A stretch of DNA of 64,000 bases from Tsuneonella litorea (GTDB lineage: Bacteria > Pseudomonadota > Alphaproteobacteria > Sphingomonadales > Sphingomonadaceae). The stretch is from assembly GCF_025154015.1 (NCBI RefSeq), contig NZ_JAOAMV010000003.1, positions 1 through 64,000 on the forward strand, read 5' to 3'. Below are positions 27,742-35,503 of the stretch, piece by piece. The first letter of the stretch is position 1, and each line of letters starts with the position of its first letter. The notes beneath the pieces were generated by a model. That model was not told the DNA's origin, did not search any database, and saw only the letters and a list, made by a program, of their open reading frames with translations. Position numbers and translations under genes: made by a program.

Positions 27742-28727
27742 GCAGCCATCCGCAGCCGCAGCGGCTCGTAGAACCGGTCGATCTCCCCGAGCACCTGGCC
27801 CGCGTCGTCGATGAAGTTCACCTTGTTGCGGAACTCGGCCGAGCCGTGGAGGCCCTTGGTGTACCAACCAATGTGCTTGCGGGCCATCTTCACGCCCGTG
27901 TCCTCGCCATAGTGATCGAGCATCGCGCGGTAGTGCTCGACGAGCGTTTCGTGCTGCTCGTCGAGCGCCGGGTCGGCCAGCGCCTCGCCGCTCTTCCACC
28001 AGTGCATGACCTGGCCAAGTAGCCACGGCCGGCCATAGGCCCCGCGCCCGATCATCAGACCGTCCGCGCCGGATTGCTCGAGCGCCTTCGCGGCATCGGG
28101 GATCGAGCAGATGTCACCATTGACGATGACCGGAATGCGCACGGCATCCTTGACCTTGCGGACGAACGCCCAGTCGGCTTCGCCCTTGTACATCTGGTTG
28201 CGGGTCCGTCCGTGGACCGTGATCATCTGCACGCCCAGGTCCTCGGCGATGCGCGAAAGCTCCGGTGCGTTCAGGCTGTCGTGGTCCCAGCCCATCCGCA
28301 TCTTGACGGTCACCGGCACGTCGACCGCCTTCACGCAGGCCTTCATCAGCTCGATCGCGAGCGGTACCTCGCGCATCAGCGCGCTCCCGGCGTACTGGCC
28401 GACGACCTTGCGCACCGGGCAGCCGAAATTGATGTCGACGATCGCGGCTCCGCGATCGGCGGCAAGCTTGGCCGCCTCGCCCATCGATACGGGGTCGCAG
28501 CCGACCAGCTGCATCGAGACCGGATCCTCGATCGGCGCCCATGCGGCTTTCTGGATCGACTGGCGTGTCTCGCGGATCGCCGCCTGGCTGGCGATCATCT
28601 CGGTCACGTTGAGGCCCGATCCGTACCGCCGCACGAGCGCGCGGAAAGGCATGTCGGTCACGCCGGTCATCGGCGCGAGCACGACGGGCGTGTCGATCGT
28701 GACCGGGCCGACCCGGATCGGCGCCAT
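27738..28727 (-). CDS. dusB: tRNA-dihydrouridine synthase (DusB-like)
   Basis: FMN-dependent enzyme that reduces uridine to dihydrouridine in the tRNA D loop. From ATG 28727 it has 329 residues. Hallmarks: [13 protein letters not shown] near the N-terminus, the catalytic Cys in NFGCPVRKV, the KMRMGWD and [17 protein letters not shown] stretches, NGDI and [11 protein letters not shown] of the phosphate-binding site. It starts the nitrogen regulation operon and is divergent from ispDF with about 100 bp between. In alphaproteobacteria the ntrB-upstream Dus gene was called nifR3. Confidence 0.94.
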   Translation of the reverse strand: MAPIRVGPVTIDTPVVLAPMTGVTDMPFRALVRRYGSGLNVTEMIASQAAIRETRQSIQKAAWAPIEDPVSMQLVGCDPVSMGEAAKLAADRGAAIVDINFGCPVRKVVGQYAGSALMREVPLAIELMKACVKAVDVPVTVKMRMGWDHDSLNAPELSRIAEDLGVQMITVHGRTRNQMYKGEADWAFVRKVKDAVRIPVIVNGDICSIPDAAKALEQSGADGLMIGRGAYGRPWLLGQVMHWWKSGEALADPALDEQHETLVEHYRAMLDHYGEDTGVKMARKHIGWYTKGLHGSAEFRNKVNFIDDAGQVLGEIDRFYEPLRLRMAA

Positions 28728-28829
28728 TGGCGGCGGGGAAGGAAGCGAGTTCAACTGCTGGATGCCTAAAATTTGGGCAGCGCATAGTGGATTGATGGGG
28801 TGCGCGCAAGGCGGTAGCGCGCGCAGGTC

Positions 28830-29963
28830 ATGACCACCCTCCCCTCCTTTGCCGCCATCGTCGTTGCCGCTGGGCAAGGCCTGCGGGCCGGGCAGCCAGT
28901 ACCCAAGCAGTTCGCCCATTGGCGCGGCAAGCCGGTCGTTCGCCATTCGGTCGAGGCGCTGCTCGCAGCGGGTGCGAAGCCGTTGGTCGTGGCGATTCCC
29001 GATGGCGCCAGCCCGTTGGCCGAAGAGGTGCTGCGCGGACTCGATGTCCAGCTAGTGACCGGGGGAGCCACAAGACAGGTGTCGGTCGCTCTCGCGCTCG
29101 AAGCGATCGAGGAAGCGCAGCGGGTGCTCATCCACGACGCCGCCCGCCCCGTTCTCCCTGAGAGCGTCATCGGGCGATTGCTCGTCGCGCTCGAGACTCA
29201 CCCTGGCGCCATCCCGGTGCTTCCCGTGGTCGACAGCATTGCGATCGAGCACGACGGCCTCATGGCGGATGCGGCAGACCGCGCGGTGCTGCGCAGGGTG
29301 CAGACGCCGCAGGCCTTCCGCTTCGGAGACATCGCCTCGGCCCATCGCGCATGGACCGGCGAGCCGAGTGCAGGCGACGACGCCCAGGTGCTGCGCGCGG
29401 CGGGCGGTTCCGTCGTGCTCGTCCAAGGCGACGAGGCGCTCAGGAAACTGACATTTGCGGGAGATTTCATGGCCGAAGCCCAATACCTGCGGGTCGGCAC
29501 GGGGTTCGACGTTCACCGCCTGGCGCCGGGCGCGGACTTATGGCTCTGCGGCGTGCAGATCGATCACGCCTTCGGGCTTGCCGGTCACTCGGATGCCGAC
29601 GTGGGCCTTCACGCAGTGGTGGACGCGCTGCTCGGCGCGGTCGGCGCAGGCGACATCGGGCAGCACTTTCCGCCGAGCGATCCGCAATGGAAGGGCGCGG
29701 CGTCATCGCGCTTTATCGAGCACGCGGTGCGCCTCGTCGAAGAGGCCGGATACCGCGTGGGCAACATCGACGTCACGCTGGTCTGCGAGGCGCCGAAGAT
29801 CGGCCCTCACCGCGACGCCATGCGGGATCGCATCGCCGCACTTGCCGGGATCGATGCAGCCGCTGTAAATGTGAAGGCCACTACCACCGAGGCGCTCGGC
29901 TTCACCGGACGCGGCGAAGGGATCGCCGCGCAGGCCGTGGCCACTGTGATCCGCAACTCGTGA
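28830..29963 (+). CDS. ispDF: Bifunctional IspD-IspF of the MEP isoprenoid pathway
   Basis: Two non-consecutive steps of isoprenoid precursor synthesis in one 377-aa protein. Residues 1 to about 215 are IspD (CDP-ME synthase): [18 protein letters not shown] nucleotide-binding loop, [23 protein letters not shown] and the [11 protein letters not shown] region. Residues about 220-377 are IspF (MEcPP synthase): GTGFDVHRL and [18 protein letters not shown] with the metal ligands, and [22 protein letters not shown] at the end. Such fusions are usual in alphaproteobacteria that also lack a separate ispF. The stop is close to the next start. Confidence 0.96.
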   Translation: MTTLPSFAAIVVAAGQGLRAGQPVPKQFAHWRGKPVVRHSVEALLAAGAKPLVVAIPDGASPLAEEVLRGLDVQLVTGGATRQVSVALALEAIEEAQRVLIHDAARPVLPESVIGRLLVALETHPGAIPVLPVVDSIAIEHDGLMADAADRAVLRRVQTPQAFRFGDIASAHRAWTGEPSAGDDAQVLRAAGGSVVLVQGDEALRKLTFAGDFMAEAQYLRVGTGFDVHRLAPGADLWLCGVQIDHAFGLAGHSDADVGLHAVVDALLGAVGAGDIGQHFPPSDPQWKGAASSRFIEHAVRLVEEAGYRVGNIDVTLVCEAPKIGPHRDAMRDRIAALAGIDAAAVNVKATTTEALGFTGRGEGIAAQAVATVIRNS

Positions 29964-29971
29964 GGTTTTTC

Positions 29972-30511
29972 GTGAAACGCACCCCTACCCTGATCGCCGC
30001 CGCAGCGTTGGCATCGCTTGTCCCTGCGCAGGTCCAGGCGCAGTCGGCAGCCGCGTGCCTGACCGAGCGCGAGGTCGCGCAGATGGCGATCTATGCAGTC
30101 CCCTCGCTGGTCGATGGGGTTCGCGGAAAGTGCGCCGGAAAGCTCGCCCCGACCGCTTTCCTGGCCACGCGCGGGGACGCGTTCGCCGCGAAGTATGCCG
30201 CCTTGCAAGGCGAAACCTGGCCGGTCGCGAAATCGGCGATACTCAAGTTCGTTTCGGGATCGGTCAAGGACCGGAATGCCGACACCCTCGCGATGGTCGC
30301 CGCGCTGCCCGACGAATCCGTCCGTCCATTGGTCGACGGAATGATAGCCCAGAAGATCGGAGAGTCCGTCAGCCCCGACCAGTGCCGCAACGTCGAGCGC
30401 GGGATGCAGCTGGTTTCGGTGATGAACCCGCGCGACAGCGGGGCGATGATCGCGTTCGTCATGGCGGTTGCCAAGCCGAGAAGCCCGGCGATCTGCCCGG
30501 CCAGCTCATGA
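29972..30511 (+). CDS. Secreted protein of unknown function, 179 aa
   Basis: GTG 29972 has GAGG six bases upstream and opens a signal peptide (Lys-Arg, then a hydrophobic core of about 15 residues, cleavage near Val-Gln-Ala-Gln). The mature part is a small alpha-helical domain with a few conserved-looking Cys (CLTEREVAQ, CAGKLAPTAF, CRNVERGM, ICPAS), perhaps two disulfides. I recognise no named family. The stop overlaps the start of the next gene as ATGA. Its role is unknown. Confidence 0.75.
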   Translation: MKRTPTLIAAAALASLVPAQVQAQSAAACLTEREVAQMAIYAVPSLVDGVRGKCAGKLAPTAFLATRGDAFAAKYAALQGETWPVAKSAILKFVSGSVKDRNADTLAMVAALPDESVRPLVDGMIAQKIGESVSPDQCRNVERGMQLVSVMNPRDSGAMIAFVMAVAKPRSPAICPASS

Positions 30512-31005
30512 GCGATCTGTTGCCAGCGGAAATCGTCGACCTCGCCCGGCGCGTGGTCGAGGAAAATGCGAAGATCGGCCGCAAGGTGGCGCTCGCCGAG
30601 AGCTGCACCGGAGGCCTCGTCGCCGCGGCACTGACCGAGATCCCCGGATCTTCGGCGGTACTCGATCGCGGGTTCGTGACGTATTCGAACGATGCGAAGC
30701 AGCAGGAACTCGAGGTTTCGAGCGAACTGATCGAAACCTTCGGCGCGGTCTCAATCGCATGCGTCTGGGCGATGGCCCAAGGCACGCTCAAGCATTCTTC
30801 GGCCGACATAGCGGTCGCGATCAGCGGCGTTGCCGGTCCGGATGGCGGCACGCCCTTGAAGCCGGTGGGAACGGTCGTTTTCGCGCGCGCCTGCCGCGAG
30901 GGCGACGGCGAACCCGAAGGCGAAATGAAGCAGTTCGACGGAAAGGACCGGTCGGAAATCCGCCGTCAGGCGACGCTCGCCGCGCTGGAGCTGCTGTTGC
31001 CGTAA
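30508..31005 (+). CDS. pncC: CinA C-terminal family nicotinamide-nucleotide amidase
   Basis: Deamidates NMN to nicotinate mononucleotide, recycling pyridine nucleotides. The 165-aa single-domain protein shows the family core VALAESCTGGLVAAALTEIPGSS with the catalytic Ser, GFVTYSNDAK and VAISGVAGPDGGTPLKPVGTVVFA. The coupling domain of full-length CinA is absent, as in E. coli PncC. Its end overlaps the end of the convergent COQ10/RatA gene by 40 nt. Confidence 0.93.
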   Translation: MSDLLPAEIVDLARRVVEENAKIGRKVALAESCTGGLVAAALTEIPGSSAVLDRGFVTYSNDAKQQELEVSSELIETFGAVSIACVWAMAQGTLKHSSADIAVAISGVAGPDGGTPLKPVGTVVFARACREGDGEPEGEMKQFDGKDRSEIRRQATLAALELLLP

Positions 31006-31427
31006 AGCTGGTGGGCGCGCTGCTCGAACGCGGCGACCATCTTGCGGAAAGCGCGGTCGAAATACTGGCCGGCAAGCGCCTCGAACACGGCGTTGCGGAA
31101 GGTGAAATCCACGCAGAAGTCGACCTCGCACCCGCCGTCCGCCAGCGCCCGGAACAGCCAACGGTTGTCGAGGTCCTTCATCGGCCCGTCGAGGTAGTGA
31201 ACCTCGATCCGGTCCGGCCGGTGCTTGATCACGCGCGAGGTGAACTTTTCCCGCAGCTGCTTGAACCCGACGAGAAGGTCGGCGACCATCTCCGTCTCGC
31301 TGTTTGACTTCACGCGGGTTGCGACGACCCAGGGCAGGAACTCCTGGTACCGGCCGACATCGGCGACCAGGTCGAACATCTGCTCTGCCGAGTACGGCAG
31401 GACGTGAACCTCGTGAATGCCCGGCAT
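30966..31427 (-). CDS. Coenzyme Q-binding START-domain protein (COQ10/RatA family)
   Basis: The 153-aa protein begins with the family pattern VHVLPYSAEQMFDLVADVGRYQEFLPWV and includes the FTSRVIKHRPDRIEVHYLDGPMKDLDNRW strand set and a C-terminal helix. These proteins bind ubiquinone and support respiration. The bacterial name RatA (ribosome association toxin) comes from E. coli; there is no antitoxin-like neighbour here, so I would not call it a toxin. It is the second gene after lipA (TGATG overlap) and overlaps pncC at the other end. Confidence 0.88.
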   Translation of the reverse strand: MPGIHEVHVLPYSAEQMFDLVADVGRYQEFLPWVVATRVKSNSETEMVADLLVGFKQLREKFTSRVIKHRPDRIEVHYLDGPMKDLDNRWLFRALADGGCEVDFCVDFTFRNAVFEALAGQYFDRAFRKMVAAFEQRAHQLYGNSSSSAASVA

Positions 31428-32365
31428 CAGCGTCGCTGCCGCGCCAGCTTTTCCTCGCGCGCGGCCCGCATCTGGGCGAAATCGTCGCCCGCATGATAGC
31501 TCGACCGGGTCAGCGGGCTCGAGGCGACCTGGAGAAATCCCTTCGCCCGCGCGATCGCGCCATATACCGCAAAGGCCTTGGGCGTGACGAACTCCTCGAC
31601 CTTCGCGTGGCGCGGGGTGGGCTGCAGGTACTGTCCCATGGTCATGAAATCGACATCGGCGCTGCGCATGTCGTCCATCACCTGGTGCACCTCGAGCCGC
31701 TGCTCGCCGAGGCCGAGCATGATGCCCGACTTCGTGAAAATCAGCGGGTCGTGTGCCTTCACTTCCTCGAGCAGTCGCAGCGAGGCGTAATACCGCGCGC
31801 CGGGACGGATCGTCGGATAGAGCCGCGGCACGGTTTCGAGGTTGTGGTTGTAGACGTCAGGACCAGCTTCGCAGATCGACTCGACCGCGGGGCGCATCTT
31901 GTTGCGGAAGTCCGGTGTCAGGATCTCGATCGTGGTGCCCGGGGTTTCCCGCCTGAGGGCCTCGATCACCTTGACGAACTGCGAGGCACCGCCGTCGGGC
32001 AGGTCGTCGCGGTCGACGCTGGTGACCACGATGTGCTCGAGGCCCAGCTTCGCGGCTGCGGTCGCGACGTGCTCGGGCTCGAGCGGGTCGACGATCCGCG
32101 GCATACCGGTCTTCACGTTGCAGAAGGCGCAGGCGCGGGTGCAGACATCGCCCAGGATCATCACGGTCGCGTGCTTCTTGGTCCAGCACTCGCCGATGTT
32201 GGGGCACGCCGCCTCTTCGCAGACGGTGTTGAGCGAGAGGTCGCGCATCAACTGGCGGGTCTCGTGATAGCCCTTGCTGACGGGCGCCTTGACGCGAATC
32301 CAGTCGGGCTTGCGCTGGCGACCGGGTTCGTTGGCCGGCTTCGGAGCGGACGCGAGGTCGTTCAT
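31427..32365 (-). CDS. lipA: Lipoyl synthase
   Basis: Radical SAM enzyme that inserts two sulfurs into octanoyl groups of lipoyl domains, such as that of PdhB in this window. From ATG 32365 it has 312 residues. Two cysteine sets are present: the auxiliary-cluster motif [12 protein letters not shown] and the radical SAM motif [10 protein letters not shown], with the GGTxP-like and [10 protein letters not shown] stretches and the terminal [10 protein letters not shown] with the conserved Ser. Divergent from the carbonic anhydrase gene, 60 bp apart. Confidence 0.96.
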   Translation of the reverse strand: MNDLASAPKPANEPGRQRKPDWIRVKAPVSKGYHETRQLMRDLSLNTVCEEAACPNIGECWTKKHATVMILGDVCTRACAFCNVKTGMPRIVDPLEPEHVATAAAKLGLEHIVVTSVDRDDLPDGGASQFVKVIEALRRETPGTTIEILTPDFRNKMRPAVESICEAGPDVYNHNLETVPRLYPTIRPGARYYASLRLLEEVKAHDPLIFTKSGIMLGLGEQRLEVHQVMDDMRSADVDFMTMGQYLQPTPRHAKVEEFVTPKAFAVYGAIARAKGFLQVASSPLTRSSYHAGDDFAQMRAAREEKLARQRR

Positions 32366-32425
32366 ATCGGGGGCACTTAGTGTGGGGCCTTGCCAGAGGC
32401 AATGCCGTGCGGCATCGGCTGTTGC

Positions 32426-33079
32426 ATGAATACGACCCCGTCGCTCGAACTCGCCGCCCTCATCGAAGGCTATCGCCGCTTCCGCGAAAGCGGGTGGACT
32501 CCGCGCCGCGAACGCTGGGCGGCCCTGCGCGAAGGACAGGAGCCGCGGGTGATGGTAATCGCCTGCTCCGACAGCCGGGTCGATCCGGCTCAGATTTTCG
32601 ACGTCGATCCGGGCGAGATCTTCGTTGTCCGCAATGTTGCCGCGATGGTTCCGCCGTTTGAGACGACGCCGGGTCACCACGGTGTCTCGGCGGCACTCGA
32701 GTTCGCTGTCCAGTTCCTGAAGGTGCGCGAGATTGTCGTGATGGGCCACGGCCTGTGCGGCGGCTGCAACGCCGCACTCACCCAGTCAATGCGGGGGACC
32801 GAGCCGGGCCAGGGCGGCTTCATCGCCGACTGGATCGCCCTGCTCGACAACGCGCGCGAGCATGTGGTGGCGCAGCACGGAACCGAAGGACGCGAAGCCG
32901 CACGCGCCATGGAACTCGCCGCGGTGAAGGTCAGCCTCGCAAACCTGCGCACATTCCCCTGCGTCGCCGAGCTCGAATCGCGTGGCAAGTTGCGCCTGCG
33001 CGGCGCTTTCTTCGCCATTTCGGACGGAGTGCTCCACTTGCTCGACGAAGACAGCGGCAAATTCGCGCCTGTTGCCTAA
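32426..33079 (+). CDS. Beta-class carbonic anhydrase
   Basis: Interconverts CO2 and bicarbonate. From ATG 32426 the protein has 217 residues. The zinc ligands are the Cys of ACSDSRVDP and the His and Cys of GHGLCGGC, with the Asp-Arg dyad in the first motif. The AMVPPF and [12 protein letters not shown] segments are also typical. It ends shortly before the NYN-domain gene. Confidence 0.94.
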   Translation: MNTTPSLELAALIEGYRRFRESGWTPRRERWAALREGQEPRVMVIACSDSRVDPAQIFDVDPGEIFVVRNVAAMVPPFETTPGHHGVSAALEFAVQFLKVREIVVMGHGLCGGCNAALTQSMRGTEPGQGGFIADWIALLDNAREHVVAQHGTEGREAARAMELAAVKVSLANLRTFPCVAELESRGKLRLRGAFFAISDGVLHLLDEDSGKFAPVA

Positions 33080-33106
33080 TGCGGGTGCGCGGCCCATTTA
33101 GCCGCG

Positions 33107-33832
33107 ATGGAAAGCAATAGCGACAATCTCAGGAACATCGCGCTCCTGATCGATGCCGACAATACCCAGCCCAAGGCGATCGATCCGGTGCTAACGGTCA
33201 TGGCCGAACTGGGCCAGGTCAACATTCGCCGCGCCTACGGCAACTTCGCCAAGGGCAACCTTGCCAAGTGGGACACCATCACCAACCGCTACGGCATCCG
33301 GCCCCAGCAGCAGTTCGATGTTTCCAAGGGCAAGAATGCCACCGACATGGCAATGACCATCGACGCGATCGACCTGCTCAACCAGGGCAAAGTGGACGGG
33401 TTCGGCATCATGAGCTCGGACAGCGATTTCACGCCCCTGGTTACCCGGCTGCGGCAAGACGGCATCGTCGTCTACGGCTTCGGCAGCGCGAAGACCCCGC
33501 AGGCATTCAAGTCGGTCTGCACCCGTTTTATCGACATCGACCAGCTTCTGCGCACCGCCGCGCAGGAAGAAAACGCCGGCGCCAATTCGGCCGAGAGCGT
33601 CGAGGCCGACGTCGAGCTGATGGAACTCATCGGAGCAGCCTACAAGGAGGCCAAGCGCGACGACGAGGGTTTCGCGAAAGTCCAGCAGGTCGGTCAAATC
33701 GCCGGCAACCGGTCGAGCTTCGACGTGCGCAACTATGGTTTCAACAGCCTGTCGGCGATGTTCCGCAGTCTCGGCAATTTCAAGGTCGAGCGGCGCGACG
33801 ACGGGCAACTGTGGGTCAAGCGGCTGCGTTGA
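33107..33832 (+). CDS. NYN ribonuclease-like protein with OST-HTH/LOTUS domain
   Basis: The 241-aa protein has an N-terminal NYN (PIN-like) domain, about 8-150, with the acidic active site: LLIDADNTQP, KGKNATDMAMTIDAIDL and MSSDSDFTPLVTRLR. A linker leads to a C-terminal OST-HTH/LOTUS domain (about 168-240, LMELIGAAYKEAKRDDEGFAKVQQVGQI and SFDVRNYGFNSLSAMFRSLG), a fold that binds RNA, notably G-rich RNA. The predicted role is endonucleolytic RNA processing; the substrate is unknown. All three acidic positions look intact. It ends at a bidirectional terminator. Confidence 0.88.
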   Translation: MESNSDNLRNIALLIDADNTQPKAIDPVLTVMAELGQVNIRRAYGNFAKGNLAKWDTITNRYGIRPQQQFDVSKGKNATDMAMTIDAIDLLNQGKVDGFGIMSSDSDFTPLVTRLRQDGIVVYGFGSAKTPQAFKSVCTRFIDIDQLLRTAAQEENAGANSAESVEADVELMELIGAAYKEAKRDDEGFAKVQQVGQIAGNRSSFDVRNYGFNSLSAMFRSLGNFKVERRDDGQLWVKRLR

Positions 33833-33862
33833 GCCGGGCGATGTCTCGCCTCCAATAGAAAC

Positions 33863-33892
33863 GGGGCGCGCTTCCGCAAGAAAGCGCGCCCC
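33863..33892. terminator. Bidirectional terminator hairpin
   Basis: GGGGCGCGCTT (33863-33873) and AAGCGCGCCCC (33882-33892) form an 11-bp perfect stem with an 8-nt loop. It lies between the convergent NYN gene and the repeat-protein gene. No long U run follows on either side, so it may act as a transcription barrier or mRNA end protector as well. Confidence 0.75.
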
Positions 33893-33913
33893 GCCTGTTC
33901 GTGATCGCGAGGA

Positions 33914-35203
33914 TCAGGGAGCGGTCGAACCGGCGGTCCCCGCTGTCTGCTTGGCGTAGATCGCCCACAAGCGGGCGATCGCCTGCCGCGCCCCTTCGAC
34001 CTTCGCAAAGGTCGCCTGCGCCTCGGCCGTCTTGCCCTGGTCGAGCTGGGCGATGCCAAGGCGCGTGAGCACCCGCGCGGTATCCACACCGGGACGGGAG
34101 AGCGCGAGCTTGTAGAACTCCTCGGCCTTCGCCGGCTGCTGATAGCTCAGAAGCGCATCGCCTGCGGCCATCGCGGTCGCCGCGGTCGCGCCCGAGGCCT
34201 TCGCATCGCGCTCGAGACCCGGAAGGTCGGCAAGGTCCGCCTTCACCCGTCCAGCGGCGATGGTCCGCGCCTCGTTGACGAACACGTCGTTGGACTTGAG
34301 CAGGCCTGCTGCGATTCCCTCGTCGATGACCCGCTGGGTTTCTCCGGGCAGACGTCGGGCGTCGGCCGCTGTGATGTAGTCGGCATAGTCGCGCTCGTAG
34401 CGCATGGCACCCACGCGCTGCGCCAGGCGCATCACGTCGAGAAGCTCCTGCCCTTCGTAGTTGGCGATGTTCCGCTGCACCGCGATCGCATCGCCCCAAC
34501 TGCTCTTGGACGGGTAGTACTGGGCATACATTCCCGCATATTTCAGGGCCTCGGCATCGAGGTTCGCCTGGTAGGCCTGCGCCAGACCGCGCTTGATCCA
34601 CGATTCCGGAACGGCCTGGCCGGCCGCCAGCTTGCGCGCGATCGCCTTGTCGAGCGCCTGGATACCAGTCGGGGCCTGGTCTTCCGCGAAATAGGTTTCC
34701 GCGATCAGGAGTTCGGCATCGCCTTCGTATCCCGCCGCGATCGCCTGTTCGGCGCGCATGCGCGCGGCGGCCCAGTCCTTCGCATTGTAGGCGAGCTGCG
34801 CAGCGGCGAACGTGTTCGACGGCAGGGCTTCCTGCGTCAGCTTTCCGCTGTCGAGCATCATGTCGAGGCCCTGGCGCTGAAGCGACACGGCGTTCGTCTT
34901 GGCGCCGATGTTGTAGACCATCTGGCCGGCGGCGAGCTTGTCGTCGGGAGTCGTCGCGGCCGCGACGAGCGCGGGCACCTGTGCGGCAAGCGCGGCGACA
35001 TCGCCGTTATCGTTCACGACCTTCGCCATCGGCTGATACGTCGCGACGAATTCCTTCGAATAGTTCGCCTTGCCCGCGGGCTGTTGCTTGCCCTTCTTCT
35101 GGGCAAAGGCCGGCGTGGCGGTGGCGGTCAGGCCGACCGCGGCCGAGGTGGCAAGCGCGACGGCGAAGGCAAGCCGCGAAGGCGCGGCACGAAACTTGTG
35201 CAT
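33914..35203 (-). CDS. Periplasmic alpha-helical repeat protein, 429 aa
   Basis: From ATG 35203, preceded by GGGAGA at a good distance, the product has a signal peptide (cleavage near Ala-Phe-Ala-Gln at about residue 35) and then a Lys/Gln-rich basic linker. The rest is Ala-rich helical repeats of about 35 residues with TPR-like features (AAARMRAEQAIAAGYEG, GDALLSYQQPAKAEEFYKLAL, TRLGIAQLDQGKTAEAQATFAKV). TPR proteins serve as protein interaction scaffolds; no partner is evident. It is transcribed divergently from gyrA. Confidence 0.75.
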   Translation of the reverse strand: MHKFRAAPSRLAFAVALATSAAVGLTATATPAFAQKKGKQQPAGKANYSKEFVATYQPMAKVVNDNGDVAALAAQVPALVAAATTPDDKLAAGQMVYNIGAKTNAVSLQRQGLDMMLDSGKLTQEALPSNTFAAAQLAYNAKDWAAARMRAEQAIAAGYEGDAELLIAETYFAEDQAPTGIQALDKAIARKLAAGQAVPESWIKRGLAQAYQANLDAEALKYAGMYAQYYPSKSSWGDAIAVQRNIANYEGQELLDVMRLAQRVGAMRYERDYADYITAADARRLPGETQRVIDEGIAAGLLKSNDVFVNEARTIAAGRVKADLADLPGLERDAKASGATAATAMAAGDALLSYQQPAKAEEFYKLALSRPGVDTARVLTRLGIAQLDQGKTAEAQATFAKVEGARQAIARLWAIYAKQTAGTAGSTAP

Positions 35204-35503
35204 CGAGTGGTCTCCCATGGTGAACTGGGGCCCCGAGGGAGGGGCCGTCTGCCGGAACAACGTGCGCTAGTGGCCAATCGGACCGAACATTGCAATCTCC
35301 TCTAGGGTAACGGCGCTGAACCCCTTTTGAACGGGCGTTTCAGGGGGCGCTGTCCGGTTGTGCCGGAGGGCGGTCATTCTTATGTGGAAAACGGCCGGCA
35401 CGACGGCTGTTCGCGCCCTTGAAAACTGGCGATCCGGACGCCCTTCCCCTAGGCCATTTGCAGCCCGCCGCGCCGCAGTGCGCGCCACAGAAACGGCAGA
35501 CCC

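Noticed and set aside
30966-31427. Toxin of a RatA/RatB toxin-antitoxin pair
   Set aside because: The sequence fits the COQ10-like ubiquinone-binding group, and no antitoxin gene is next to it; the toxin name reflects one E. coli study.
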